In this document: positions 1 through 8,475 of the stretch, one piece after another | Layout of the letters: each line of letters starts with the position of its first letter | Numbering within the stretch: position 1 is the stretch's first letter | Assembly (NCBI RefSeq): GCF_001858025.1 | Contig: NZ_LZQD01000001.1 | Span: 186,001-250,000, forward strand | Direction: 5' to 3' | Source of the DNA: Trichormus sp. NMC-1 | Lineage (GTDB): Bacteria > Cyanobacteriota > Cyanobacteriia > Cyanobacteriales > Nostocaceae | Length of the DNA stretch: 64,000 bases | Notes under the pieces: generated by a model | The model's input: only the letters and a program-made list of their open reading frames with translations | What the model was told of the DNA's origin: nothing | Databases searched by the model: none | Position numbers and translations under genes: made by a program

Positions 1-1219
1 GACTAATGCGGCGAATATGTCCTGAGAATGTGGATAAACTTTGTTGTAAAGATTGTTCATCACCAATATCAGCTAAGACTTTGTCAAACCAAGGCATTTC
101 TACTGGTTCGCGGGCGGGGACAAATAAACCCACTTTCGCCATCAAAGCCGCTAATCCCAAGGTTTTTAACGTTACTGTTTTCCCGCCAGTATTGGGGCCT
201 GTAATTGTCACTACCCGAATATTGGGACTGATGAGTAAATCGACGGGAACGACTGGGTTTCCTTGTTCATGCTGCTGTTGCCAAACTAACAACGGGTGAC
301 GCAGTTGCCGCAAGGTGATAATTTCTTGTTCTTCCCGATTAATGAAGCGAGGAGGATTAGCACCTATCCAGAAACTATAACGAGATTTAGCTGTTGCCAA
401 ATCTAAGGTGGTGACAATGGCTAATAACCTTTCTAAATCTGGTTTAACTGCGGCGACTTGTTCGGTTAAGGCGCGGCGAATTGATTCTGCTTCTGTTTGT
501 TCTTTTCTGATGGTTTGGCGCAGTTGGTTCCCTATAGGGACGACGCTGTGAGGTTCAATATATAAAGTCGCGCCACTGGTGGAAGTGTCGTGAACAATAC
601 CGGGAATTGCGTCTTTTTGCGGTGCTTTGACTGGGATCACAAAGCGATCGCCCCTTTGAGTAATCAGTTGTTCCTGAACTGCACCTGATTTGGCTTGAAT
701 GATGTTTTGCAGTTTTTGGGTAATTTGGCTGCGTATGCGCCGTAAATCAATGCGAATTTCCCCCATTTTTTGACTGGCGCGATCAGTGACTTGAGCGCGT
801 TCATCAATACAGCGGTGAATTTCCTGTTCTAGTTCTGGGTAAGTCCGTAATTCGGAAACTAACTCAGTCAGGATTGGTAAATTGTCCTGGTTATCAATTA
901 CACGCCGTAAATTTCTCGTACCCGCGAGGGTAGTTGCGATCGCTAACAGTTCCTCACCTGATAAAATTCCTTGCAGTTCGGCTCGTTCTAGGGAATCGCC
1001 AATATCTTGAATTCCCTCAAAAGACAAACCTGGGGAAAGGTGACTTTCCAGTTGGTAGACTTCTTTTGTTTGAGCCAACAACTTTTGGCTTTCTGTCTGG
1101 GTTTCCGGGATTGGCAAGTTACGCGCAACTATTGCCCCTAACTTGGTTGCCGCAAAGGTGGAAAGGTGCTGGCAGAGGCGTTGCCATTCTAGTAGTTCTA
1201 AGGTTTCAGATTGGATCAA
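1..1219 (-). CDS. mutS2: MutS2 family ATPase/endonuclease, 3' end outside window
   Basis: N-terminal part of a MutS-like ABC ATPase. MutS2 proteins bind branched or stalled DNA and ribosomes and suppress recombination. Reading the minus strand gives an uninterrupted frame of about 405 codons that leaves the left edge. It contains the Walker A GPNTGGKTVTLKT (plus positions about 180-220), followed by the ADIGDEQSL and STFSGH motifs typical of MutS2. The start is taken as TTG at 1217-1219, which gives MIQSETLELLEWQ, the usual cyanobacterial N-terminus. The frame stays open further upstream without an obvious ATG. The C-terminal Smr nuclease domain would lie outside the window, so its presence cannot be judged. 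Confidence 0.9.
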   Translation of the reverse strand, partial: MIQSETLELLEWQRLCQHLSTFAATKLGAIVARNLPIPETQTESQKLLAQTKEVYQLESHLSPGLSFEGIQDIGDSLERAELQGILSGEELLAIATTLAGTRNLRRVIDNQDNLPILTELVSELRTYPELEQEIHRCIDERAQVTDRASQKMGEIRIDLRRIRSQITQKLQNIIQAKSGAVQEQLITQRGDRFVIPVKAPQKDAIPGIVHDTSTSGATLYIEPHSVVPIGNQLRQTIRKEQTEAESIRRALTEQVAAVKPDLERLLAIVTTLDLATAKSRYSFWIGANPPRFINREEQEIITLRQLRHPLLVWQQQHEQGNPVVPVDLLISPNIRVVTITGPNTGGKTVTLKTLGLAALMAKVGLFVPAREPVEMPWFDKVLADIGDEQSLQQSLSTFSGHIRRIS

Positions 1220-1510
1220 GGTTTCAACGTCTAATCTGAAGATATGGTAACAATTCTCGCCCCCAGAAAGCGAAATTTTCAGGAATAAATCAGCAATAAA
1301 TTTTTTGCGTGTGTCTGTGAAGCAAAAAGTTATCAGTATAGGTAAGAAACAGGCGTTTTTGTAGGGTGTGCCGTATGGAATTGGCTTAAAAGCGGGAAAG
1401 CAGGCTGATTTGCTAAAAATGGCAAACCCAGTAATTACACTCTAGTTAAAAAAGCAATTTGTATACAAAATAGGAGTTGCCACATACATAATGACGGTGA
1501 TTGTAATCCG

Positions 1511-2278
1511 ATGAATAACTCAATGATTTCTAGCCGCCAAGTCAGAAAGTATCTGCAATTTCCAGCCTTATCAGTAATATTGGCTGCTAATTTAGGAATC
1601 ACTGCCATAGATGCACCAGCTTTAGCCCAAACTACCACAGTTTCATCTGTCAAAAACAGTGTAACCTTTACTTGCAACGACTCTGAAGCGAAAATCAAAG
1701 CTAAAAATGGAGCGAGGGTAACCGTTGGCACATCAACAATCTACATTGGTTATCAGCAAGTATCATCTCTTAACAAAGACCCCCGCATCATCCGTTTTGA
1801 TAAAGGTGTGAAAAAATGGTGTCGCAGCGACTACGAAACCACTGGTGATGATGGTAGTGGCTATGGACTGATTTGGAATGGAGGAAGTGTTTTATACGGT
1901 GTTTTCTCCTCCACTGGTAGCCAAACTGGTAATGATTTCCGGCGCTTTGCTACTGGCCGTTGGCTACCCAGCTATGGTAGTGGTGGCGGTGCAAAAGTAG
2001 CAGTTATAGCCCGGATTGACCCCGGCAATGGAAAGGTAAATTATGCCACATTTCTCAGTGCCAGAAAGCCTAGTGATGGAAAAAGTAACTCTTTAATTGT
2101 TAAGGGACTGTCATGGAATGGCACCACTTTGACTGTACAGTCAGATTCTTGGTGGAGTCCCCGTCGTGCGAATAAAAGTTCCATGACTTGTTCTGGTTCG
2201 TCACCTTTTTCATATAGAACAGTATTCTCTGGTGACTTAAAAACAGTTAATTCAGCTTCAGCAACTGGATGTAAGTAG
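1511..2278 (+). CDS. Secreted hypothetical protein with four cysteines
   Basis: I do not recognise a named family. The 255-residue product begins with a basic N-terminus and a hydrophobic stretch (residues about 16-38) ending APALA-Q, which looks like a Sec signal peptide cleaved near residue 40. The mature part is rich in Ser, Gly and Thr and has four Cys (in TFTCND, KKWCRS, SMTCSG and ATGCK), enough for two disulfides in a periplasmic or extracellular protein. A Gly/Ser-rich loop (SYGSGGGAK) lies mid-protein. The gene stands alone, divergent from mutS2, and is followed by a MITE-like repeat. Confidence 0.75.
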   Translation: MNNSMISSRQVRKYLQFPALSVILAANLGITAIDAPALAQTTTVSSVKNSVTFTCNDSEAKIKAKNGARVTVGTSTIYIGYQQVSSLNKDPRIIRFDKGVKKWCRSDYETTGDDGSGYGLIWNGGSVLYGVFSSTGSQTGNDFRRFATGRWLPSYGSGGGAKVAVIARIDPGNGKVNYATFLSARKPSDGKSNSLIVKGLSWNGTTLTVQSDSWWSPRRANKSSMTCSGSSPFSYRTVFSGDLKTVNSASATGCK

Positions 2279-2310
2279 GTTAGCGAAGCTAAAAACCGAA
2301 CTCAGGTTAA

Positions 2311-2490
2311 TATCATGTCCGCCTAATCACTTATCAAAAAAATTCTCCGCGTCAGTTTATAGCAACGAACAAGGCTGTTAGGACATCATCCAATGCTAAA
2401 ACTTAGACACCAAAAGACTTTTAGCTCTGTCACCTGTCACCTGTCACCTGTTACCTGCTATAAATGATAAGTATTCAACCGGACATGATA
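2311..2490. mobile_element. MITE-like element with internal heptamer repeats
   Basis: About 180 bp bounded by the inverted ends TATCATGTCC (2311-2320) and GGACATGATA (2481-2490). The inverted match continues imperfectly inward (ACTTATC / GATAAGT). It has no coding capacity. Inside lies a short run of 7-bp units (CACCTGT, about 2433-2457). The internal block at about 2356-2430 is repeated in similar form at about 48390-48460. It looks like a non-autonomous transposable element that carries a heptamer repeat tract. Confidence 0.6.
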
Positions 2491-2580
2491 TAACCCCTCC
2501 TCGGTGTTTGGGAGAAGGGGTTGGTAAGTCAGTTAATTGTGGGGCTTTGCCTCGTTGTCGTAACAGGCGTATTAGGGTTG

Positions 2581-3564
2581 TTAATATCCGCCTTCTTCTT
2601 CGTACTCCGGTTGTCTTTCCTTCACCTTCTTGGGAATATTCACTGGTTTGGGTGCATCATCCCAAGCATCACCTTCGACATCATCATAATCGTCATAATC
2701 GTCGGTGTATGGCTTTTTGTAGGGTTGAGCTTTGAGCGGTTCTTGATATTTATCTTGACCACTCGCTTCACTCCAATTATCTTCTTCGTCTTCTTCGTAT
2801 TGAATTGATTCGTACTGCCGCGCTTGCATTACTCGCCGCTGCGGTCTTTCTTCTTCTATATAGTCTTCAGTCCATTCTTCTTCTTCCCGCGCTATAGGTT
2901 CAGGAGTGCGGACTTTTGGTCTAGGTGGCTGTAATGGTACTCCACTAGGCAGTTGATTGGCTGGTGAAACTGTACGTGGCGCAGAATAGCCATATTCTTC
3001 TTCTGCATCTCTCTCCCAAGGTGCCTTACCAATTCCCAGCCGTTCTAGGATACCGACTGTCAATTGGTTAACTCGTTCTTCAGCACCTTCAAAGACAATC
3101 AAGCGACTGGGGCCAGTACTAACAATTTCGTCTATTGATATTTCGTAGGTACTCAAAAATTGGTCAGGTATTTGGGGAACTCCCAAAGAAGCGATGACTA
3201 TTGAGTAAATTTTACCAGTTTCTCCATTAAACTTAAAGCCTCGCACCTTACCCAGGACTTCGCCTGTTTCGGTAATGACTTCCCAGTTCATCAAGTTGCT
3301 GAGGGCTTCAACTTCAATATCTTCGATGACATCTTCGTTATCAACGAGGATGACATCACCGATTTGGTTGATACTGTTGAGATACATTTGACGAGGCAGT
3401 CCAGAGATAGAGATCAGGCTGTCTCGTAAACCAAGCGCCACAACCTCTCTTTGATCAATGTCAACCCAGACTTGACTCACGATACCCAGCCGTTTGCCGT
3501 TGTCGCGGGTGATTACCTGGGTGTTTAATATATCGGAACGTCTAATAACTTGTTCAGAGGTCAT
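2581..3564 (-). CDS. PRC-barrel domain protein
   Basis: Cytoplasmic protein with two N-terminal PRC-barrel-like modules. The first covers about residues 5-75 (from SDILNTQVITRDNGKRLG) and the second about 85-165 (NWEVITETGEVLGKV). A long acidic, low-complexity tail rich in Glu, Asp, Pro and Tyr follows (from about residue 190 to 327). PRC barrels are small beta-barrels found in RimM and photosystem-associated proteins; the role here is unknown. I prefer the ATG at 3564 (MTSEQVIRRSDIL), because the upstream in-frame start at 3606 adds 14 residues outside the domain. On the minus strand it follows the smc remnants, so it was probably the original neighbour downstream of smc. Confidence 0.8.
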   Translation of the reverse strand: MTSEQVIRRSDILNTQVITRDNGKRLGIVSQVWVDIDQREVVALGLRDSLISISGLPRQMYLNSINQIGDVILVDNEDVIEDIEVEALSNLMNWEVITETGEVLGKVRGFKFNGETGKIYSIVIASLGVPQIPDQFLSTYEISIDEIVSTGPSRLIVFEGAEERVNQLTVGILERLGIGKAPWERDAEEEYGYSAPRTVSPANQLPSGVPLQPPRPKVRTPEPIAREEEEWTEDYIEEERPQRRVMQARQYESIQYEEDEEDNWSEASGQDKYQEPLKAQPYKKPYTDDYDDYDDVEGDAWDDAPKPVNIPKKVKERQPEYEEEGGY

Positions 3565-3622
3565 TCTATACCGAGTCCTGATCTCGAATCCGGTTTGTGT
3601 ATACACTATTTTTAACAGAAAC

Positions 3623-3851
3623 TCAAGGGGATGTATGGGAAGATTGTAATTTAATACCCAAAATACCCAAAACTTGAGTATTTGCTCCCCTGGCTTGAGT
3701 TACGCCAATTGTGCGTTCGGCTGATTCTATCATCGGACGACGCAAACTTACAACAATAAATTGGGCTTGTTCTGCCTGTTGTTTAATCATTCTAGCTAAT
3801 CGTTCGACATTTGCCTCATCTAAAAACATATCTACTTCATCAAAAGGCGTA
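3623..3851 (-). pseudogene. Displaced 3'-end fragment of smc (distal copy)
   Basis: The minus strand encodes [18 protein letters not shown] and the remaining C-terminal residues of Smc up to a stop at 3623. This duplicates the last about 65 codons of the intact smc at 10236-13907. It differs by substitutions, a duplicated 9-bp unit (VLGILGIK instead of VLGIK) and one extra T at its upstream end. It lacks the ATPase Walker A half and a start signal, so it cannot make Smc. It sits directly beside the PRC-barrel gene. Confidence 0.85.
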
Positions 3852-3879
3852 CAATCTAGTAAAATTTTATTCAGCCCTA

Positions 3880-4217
3880 GCGATTCCTAGGTCGCGCTTT
3901 CCTGCGGAACACTACGTGAACGCTATCGCACTTTGGTCAATCTAACCTACAAGCGATTCCTGCGGAGCGCTACGCTATCGCACTTTATTAATCCAACCTA
4001 CGAGCGATTCCTAGGTCGCGCTAGTTCCCTCCGGGACGCTTTGCGAACGCTATCGCACTTTATTAATCCAACCTACGAGCGATTCCTAGGTCGCGCTAGT
4101 TCCCTCCGGGACGCTTTGCGAACGCTATCGCACTTTATTAATCCAACCTACGAGCGATTCCTAGGTCGCGCTAGTTCCCTCCGGGACGCTTTGCGAACGC
4201 TATCGCACTTTATCAAT
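3880..4217. repeat. 75-bp tandem repeat array, palindromic
   Basis: Three near-perfect 75-bp units begin at 4006, 4081 and 4156. Two shorter degenerate units precede them (3880-4005). Each unit holds GCGATTCCTAGGTCGCGC and GAACGCTATCGC, which can fold back on each other, and a linker CACTTTATTAATCCAACC. An inverted copy of the core lies at 4924-4978, on the other side of the toxin-antitoxin pair. Translated in one frame it yields a repetitive peptide, which I do not regard as a gene. Confidence 0.85.
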
Positions 4218-4220
4218 TTC

Positions 4221-4574
4221 TCACACTGCTTTCGCTAGTGGCATGAATATTTCAACGGCTTCAAACGGTACAGATATTTTGTCTTCTTCTGTCCGTTCAA
4301 TTAATCCCAGTTCTTCCAGGCGATTTACGTCTGTGTGTACGTTTGAATAGTTTCTTCCGGCTGTTTTTGCCAGCGCGTAAATACTGCATGGCTCTATTTT
4401 GCTTAAAGTATCAAGCAAATCAAGTCGAGCAGGCGTTAGCTCGCTAAAAAGTGATTTTGCAGATTCAAATGAAAGTCTAAAATTTACTGGCTTTCCAATT
4501 TCGGAGTCTTTAATTTGTTGACGAGCGGCTCGGATTGCAGAACCACCTTTGGCTACTTCAACAATTGCTTTCAT
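4221..4574 (-). CDS. TumA-like HTH antitoxin (HVO_A0114-type DNA-binding protein)
   Basis: A 117-residue protein with a winged-helix core at about residues 45-105 (LTPARLDLLDTLSKIEPCSIYALAKTAGRNYSNVHTDVNRLEELGLIERT). This layout fits the MarR-like HVO_A0114 family that pairs with TumE-type toxins. The likely role is to neutralise the partner and repress the operon. Its ATG overlaps the toxin stop by 4 bp (ATGA, 4571-4574), so the pair is translationally coupled with the toxin first. The family assignment rests on pattern and gene pairing. Confidence 0.75.
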   Translation of the reverse strand: MKAIVEVAKGGSAIRAARQQIKDSEIGKPVNFRLSFESAKSLFSELTPARLDLLDTLSKIEPCSIYALAKTAGRNYSNVHTDVNRLEELGLIERTEEDKISVPFEAVEIFMPLAKAV

Positions 4575-4864
4575 GATTCACTCCAGGTTTCAATGTCTTT
4601 TTCAAAATCGTCAAGCAATTTATCAATGCTTGTGAATTTGTAATCTATTTCGTGCGAATTTATATGTTTATGATCTCCTTTTCCGCGTTCGTTGTCATAT
4701 CGAATTCTACATTTTCCATTCTGCCCGTAAAATAATCTGTATTTGTATTTATGTGTGCTTGGTGGTGTTGGTTCTGGTAATTCCCATATAACAACCTCGA
4801 CGATTGATCCGTCGTCATGAACTTCTTTTGCTTTGGCGATTAGAGTGGCCTTCATATATTGCAT
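4571..4864 (-). CDS. TumE family toxin (DUF6516-like)
   Basis: A 97-residue protein with a conserved layout: short beta-strands around IVEVVIWELPEP, then YKYRLFYGQNGKCRIRYDNERGKGDHKH and a C-terminal Asp/Glu-rich helix. The KYR..RYDNE.GKGDH segment is typical of the DUF6516/TumE toxin family, whose partners are HVO_A0114-type HTH proteins such as the one immediately downstream. The start could be 4864 or the second Met at 4855 (MKATLIAKAKEV). No clear Shine-Dalgarno precedes either. An operator-like palindrome covers both candidate starts. Confidence 0.75.
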   Translation of the reverse strand: MQYMKATLIAKAKEVHDDGSIVEVVIWELPEPTPPSTHKYKYRLFYGQNGKCRIRYDNERGKGDHKHINSHEIDYKFTSIDKLLDDFEKDIETWSES

Positions 4865-4901
4865 TGTAGCAATATATTTAACTTCTGTCGAGTAGCAATA
4901 T
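4854..4901. promoter_or_regulatory. Palindromic operator-like site over the tumE start
   Basis: ATATATTGC (4854-4862) and GCAATATAT (4869-4877) form a perfect 9-bp inverted repeat with a 6-bp spacer. A further half-site TAGCAATAT lies at 4893-4901. The first half overlaps the toxin start codon, as expected for an operator autoregulated by the TA complex. Binding by the HTH partner is an inference. Confidence 0.5.
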
Positions 4902-4923
4902 TATGATCCGAACGGCACAGTTG

Positions 4924-4978
4924 AGCGATAGCGTTCGCAAAGCGTCCCGGAGGGAACTAGCGCGACCTAGGAATCGCG
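4924..4978. repeat. Inverted copy of the 75-bp repeat core
   Basis: Reverse complement of the repeat core found at 3880-4217 (GCGATAGCGTTCGCAAAGCG through CGCGACCTAGGAATCGC). With the direct array it brackets the tumE/tumA pair in inverted orientation. Confidence 0.8.
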
Positions 4979-5183
4979 CAAGCGCTGACTTGTCAGTTCG
5001 CCGATTACACTTAACACCAATAGGTGAACTCGCACTAATGAATAATCAAACTATCTCTGGTCATTTCTAAAAAATCATACGTCAAAAACAATTCGATTAT
5101 TTGAGTAATATTTTGTAGAAAAAGTTGTTCAATTTGTTTGTTACTAATATTACCTGTCGTTATTAGTAGTAGTTTATAAGGCC

Positions 5184-6558
5184 AGGGTTAGCGCGTCTCA
5201 AATCCTGTTGACAGGGGAATTACAGTAGAGGAGAATAGTTTGCTATGGATGCTGCTAACACAGAAACCATGTATTGATCATTCATAGCAGCTCGCCGTGA
5301 TTTTTGTCGAATACTACGACGAAAAGTTGGTTCTCGGTCTAAGGCATTGAGAGCAATGCGACGTAATAAAGCAAAGTTTTGTGGACTGTGCATGGAATGA
5401 ATCCGACATTCATCTTCATGGAAAGTGACATCTAATGTCCAATGAACAGAGTTTTCAATCCCCCAATGCTGTCGAATCGCACTACCAATTTTGTTAGCAT
5501 CACTATCAAGACTAGTAAGATAAAATTGCACTTCATGGGTAGTTTTATTCCAATGCTGAACCTTGCGAACTACCATGACTACTGTTGTTAATCCTGCCCA
5601 TTGGTTTTGTTCATGAAGTGCGGGTAGTTGTGATACGGGAACAGTATAACAGGTGCGATTTTCGATGCGGTGATGTCCTTTTTCGACCCGTTGACTAATA
5701 CTGACATCAACACCTTTAAAGTCTAGAGATTGTGCTATTTCAAACCAATTTTTCACTTGTTGATGTAGCGTCGGATGATTATCTTTTAGGCTGAAAATAT
5801 AATCAGCATTTCCAGCTATGATTTGTTCGGCAATTGATTTTTGCGTACCCATTGCATCAATAGTGATAATACAGCCAGACAAGTCCAGAGTCTCTAACAG
5901 TGCTGGAATCGCGGTGATTTCATTTGATTTACAATTGACCTTTGTTTGTCCTAGAATCAACCTATTCTCACAAGCCCATGCACTCACTGTATGTAAAGCT
6001 TTTAGTTTCGATTCTCGGTCATATGACCCGCGATGAGTTTTACCATCTATAGCAACTACTTCTACACCCAATTTCTCCACTAATGATTGCACCCAATTCC
6101 GAAAACATTGCTCAAATTCTTTGGGGTTTATCCTCTCAAATACTCTTCTAAATGTATCTGGACTGGGTATTCCTGCTGGTAATTCTAAAAATGTTTCTAG
6201 CCACTCTTTTTTACTTAGTCCATATTCTTCAATATCTTCCCAACCCTCTGCACCTGCTATTACTGCTAACAAGGAAATAGTGATAATATCGGTGAGTAAA
6301 TGCCATCGGGTCCTTTTCGCTCTAGGGTCTTTTATTCCCGTAAAGTGTTGCAGAAAGTTACTTGTAATCTCTTTACTGTCTACACTGGGTGTAACAGATT
6401 TTCTGGTTTTGCACTTCTTCTTAAATCCTGTTGACATTACTTAGATACAGCAGCTAGATGGGTTATCTATTAACTTACCTTGAGTTGTGCCACTTGATCA
6501 TCCTCCCACATATCAACTAGATTCCCTTGTCAATAGGATTTGAGATGCGCTAACCCTG
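5184..6558 (-). mobile_element. ISAs1-family insertion sequence, complete
   Basis: A 1375-bp element. Both ends begin CAGGGTTAGCGC and remain matched for about 38 bp with three mismatches. It is flanked by the perfect 10-bp direct repeat TTTATAAGGC (5174-5183 and 6559-6568). The single transposase gene is intact. The clean target duplication and restorable target gene indicate a recent insertion. Confidence 0.93.
5220..6437 (-). CDS. ISAs1-family DDE transposase
   Basis: A 405-residue transposase, the normal size for the family. The N-terminal region has HFTGIKDPRAKRTRWHLLTDI and the family motif SPDTFRRVFERINP (about residues 90-105). The catalytic core shows AIDGKTHRGS (first Asp, about 130), TIDAMGTQKSIAEQII (second Asp, about 193) and the C-terminal RQHWGIENSVHWTLDVTFHEDECR with the catalytic Glu. 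No frameshift is visible, so it is probably active. Both IS ends lie within 125 bp of the gene. Confidence 0.93.
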   Translation of the reverse strand: MSTGFKKKCKTRKSVTPSVDSKEITSNFLQHFTGIKDPRAKRTRWHLLTDIITISLLAVIAGAEGWEDIEEYGLSKKEWLETFLELPAGIPSPDTFRRVFERINPKEFEQCFRNWVQSLVEKLGVEVVAIDGKTHRGSYDRESKLKALHTVSAWACENRLILGQTKVNCKSNEITAIPALLETLDLSGCIITIDAMGTQKSIAEQIIAGNADYIFSLKDNHPTLHQQVKNWFEIAQSLDFKGVDVSISQRVEKGHHRIENRTCYTVPVSQLPALHEQNQWAGLTTVVMVVRKVQHWNKTTHEVQFYLTSLDSDANKIGSAIRQHWGIENSVHWTLDVTFHEDECRIHSMHSPQNFALLRRIALNALDREPTFRRSIRQKSRRAAMNDQYMVSVLAASIANYSPLL

Positions 6559-6767
6559 TTTATAAGGCTCTTGTTTGATTAAAAAAGAATCTAAAAAATC
6601 TTTATCTTTGGTAATAACAATTCTCTGTTCTAGGATTGATAGTTTGTTGATTTCCGAATCTGAAGTTGCATTTTTTAAAGGAAGATTTTTGGTATGTATA
6701 ACATCACAACCTAAGTTCTCTAATAAACTGGCAATTCGCATTGGTAATTGAGCATCAATCAAGAATT

Positions 6768-7004
6768 TCATGAAACTAATTGGAGGATACTCTTAACTTG
6801 AGTGAGTCGAGTAGCAAAGCTGAGAACTGCTAAAATATCTTCGTATTCTAAATCATCATAATCTTCTAAAATATCATCAATATTCATGCCTGAACTCAAA
6901 AGTTCTAAGATCATTTCCACCGGATAGCGCAATCCACGAATACATGGTTTACCATGACAAATATCATGGTTAATTGTTATTCTATTTAATAGAAGGTTAT
7001 TCAT
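6768..7004 (-). CDS. DUF433 family antitoxin
   Basis: A 78-residue protein with the DUF433 signature: ITINHDICHGKPCIRGLRYPVEMILELLSSGM, then DDILEDYDDLEYEDILAVLSFA. DUF433 proteins carry a small HTH and are commonly the antitoxin or repressor of DUF5615 PIN-like proteins. Here the toxin follows on the same strand with a 4-bp overlap (6768-6771). Because the toxin is split by an IS, this antitoxin may now be an orphan. Confidence 0.88.
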   Translation of the reverse strand: MNNLLLNRITINHDICHGKPCIRGLRYPVEMILELLSSGMNIDDILEDYDDLEYEDILAVLSFATRLTQVKSILQLVS

Positions 7005-7251
7005 GATATTAGATGTTATGTTGGCACTAAATTAATTGTACTTGATTTTTCGAGTTCTATGACAATAGAGAAAAGCGAACTGAAAATCAGCGTTGCGCGA
7101 TTCCTACGGAGCGCAACGCTATCGCACTTTATCAATCTAACCTACGAGCTATCATACTTTGGTCAACTCAACCTACGAGCGATCGCACTGATTGGGGCAT
7201 AACGAAAGTCCCCACAATTCCAGAGAATATTGGCGATGAGTAATCTTTTTC

Positions 7252-7342
7252 GTAGGATGTGTTAGCGCAGCGTAACGCATCATCTTTATAAGTAAGTATC
7301 ATATTCATAAATATAAAAGGTGCGTTAAGTAACACACCCTAC
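7252..7342. mobile_element. Short MITE-like element
   Basis: A 91-bp segment with imperfect inverted ends: GTAGGATGTGTTAGCG... on the left and ...AGTAACACACCCTAC on the right. It has no coding capacity. The rest of the 7005-7370 gap holds degenerate copies of the GCGATTCC/CTATCGCACTTT repeat family also seen at 3880-4217, and no gene that I can support. Confidence 0.6.
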
Positions 7343-7370
7343 AAGATATGTTATTTCTTCAAAGAAACTA

Positions 7371-8132
7371 TTAAGATGGACCGACTGCCTCCTCTGATAA
7401 TTTGTTTAGGTAATCCAAACTATATTCCCTGAACCCACCATCTTTAGAATCACACTCAAACTCATAAAAAACATCTTGGCTTTGTAGAACCAACCCAGGT
7501 ATTCGATGCGGGTCTCTTTCAGAAAGTTCAATTACAGCACTCTGTGGTGATTTACATTTTTCTTGGATCTTTTTCTCTAAATGATCTAATTCCTCCTTCT
7601 GTTGTACAAACTGCCAAGTCAGTTCCTTCTCAAATTCTTCAATTTTATATCCGTCGCTCACCTTAACAATATCCATCTCAATCAGTAATTTCTTATTAGA
7701 TGTCCTATCAGTTAGGAGAACTTCATAAGACTTATCTTCTTTTTCTTGTTGTACTCCACTTATACACAGACCTAATCGAATTACATAACCTTCAGCCAAA
7801 AACTTTGCTTCTGCAGGTAGTGTAGAGAAATCAACAGGAACAAGCCCAGATTGAGATTTTAGGAGCTGTTGATCCGGACAATAAATGTGACTTTCTACTT
7901 CAGTTTTGAAATATTGCAGTTTTTTAGATTCAGGTATAATATATTCCTTTACTACTACTGGTGTTAAAAAAAAATTAAAACAAAGACTTATTGCAGAAAT
8001 AATTAACGTACCTTTGGGATGAGATTTGACCTTGTTGACTAGGGAGTTAAGAACGTGGTTAAGAGCAGCGCGTAACTCTTTACTTTCTTCAGAAGATGGA
8101 TCTCTTTCTGGAGGAGTATTATTACCAGTCAT
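7371..8132 (-). CDS. Hypothetical single-pass membrane protein
   Basis: I do not recognise a family. The 253-residue product has a charged N-terminus, one hydrophobic segment at about residues 44-62 (LIISAISLCFNFFLTPVVV) and a long soluble C-terminal part. That part includes a Glu/Lys-rich coiled coil at about 170-195 (FVQQKEELDHLEKKIQEKC) and three Cys. The start ATG overlaps the end of the upstream small gene (8129-8132), so the two are probably co-transcribed. It lies in the accessory block between the two smc fragments and may be island cargo. Confidence 0.6.
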   Translation of the reverse strand: MTGNNTPPERDPSSEESKELRAALNHVLNSLVNKVKSHPKGTLIISAISLCFNFFLTPVVVKEYIIPESKKLQYFKTEVESHIYCPDQQLLKSQSGLVPVDFSTLPAEAKFLAEGYVIRLGLCISGVQQEKEDKSYEVLLTDRTSNKKLLIEMDIVKVSDGYKIEEFEKELTWQFVQQKEELDHLEKKIQEKCKSPQSAVIELSERDPHRIPGLVLQSQDVFYEFECDSKDGGFREYSLDYLNKLSEEAVGPS

Positions 8133-8329
8133 AAAAACATCCTTCCTAAATTGTCTCCATAACCCAAAGATTCTCCGGCTCGAAACACAGCGATACTAAG
8201 ATCCCCAAATGTGGTAACATTAGCCAGATTATAACTATCGTTCAAAGACAAATATAGAGCTTTTTGTATGCTCTCCTGATTACTTACTCCCATCGATAGT
8301 TCTCCAAAATGTGTTGTAACTAACTTCAC
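8129..8329 (-). CDS. Small hypothetical protein upstream of the membrane protein
   Basis: A 66-residue acidic to neutral protein without membrane segment or recognised motif (contains TTFGDLSIAVFRAGESLGYG). The main support is the 4-bp stop/start overlap with the following gene, which suggests a two-gene operon. It could also be the truncated end of a longer protein. Function unknown. Confidence 0.45.
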   Translation of the reverse strand: MKLVTTHFGELSMGVSNQESIQKALYLSLNDSYNLANVTTFGDLSIAVFRAGESLGYGDNLGRMFL

Positions 8330-8475
8330 AGATTATAACTAGGATTCCTGAAATAGAAGAGGGAAATTTTACTTCTATAGTACCCAGATTTTATGGTGGT
8401 TATATTTAAATAATTCAGGTAGTGAGAGAATTACAACCTATTCAAAATGCAATCACTCTCTTAGGTTATTTTCAA

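Larger units (their letters stand above)
5035..6771 (-). pseudogene. DUF5615 PIN-like toxin interrupted by an ISAs1-family element
   Basis: The 5' part (6771 down to 6559) encodes MKFLIDAQLPMRIASLLENLG and a PIN-like fold with ITKDKDFLD, ending at EPYK. Beyond the IS (5184-6558) the same frame resumes as LLLITTGNISNKQIEQLFLQ and runs to a TAG at 5035-5037. Removing the IS and one copy of the 10-bp target duplication restores an open frame of about 116 codons, the usual size of this toxin family. As it stands, translation ends two residues inside the IS, giving a 73-residue product without the C-terminal region. The partner antitoxin upstream is intact. Confidence 0.88.

Noticed and set aside
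3933-4238. 101-residue frame over the 75-bp repeats
   Set aside because: The peptide is a direct translation of the tandem repeat; the array also exists outside this frame.
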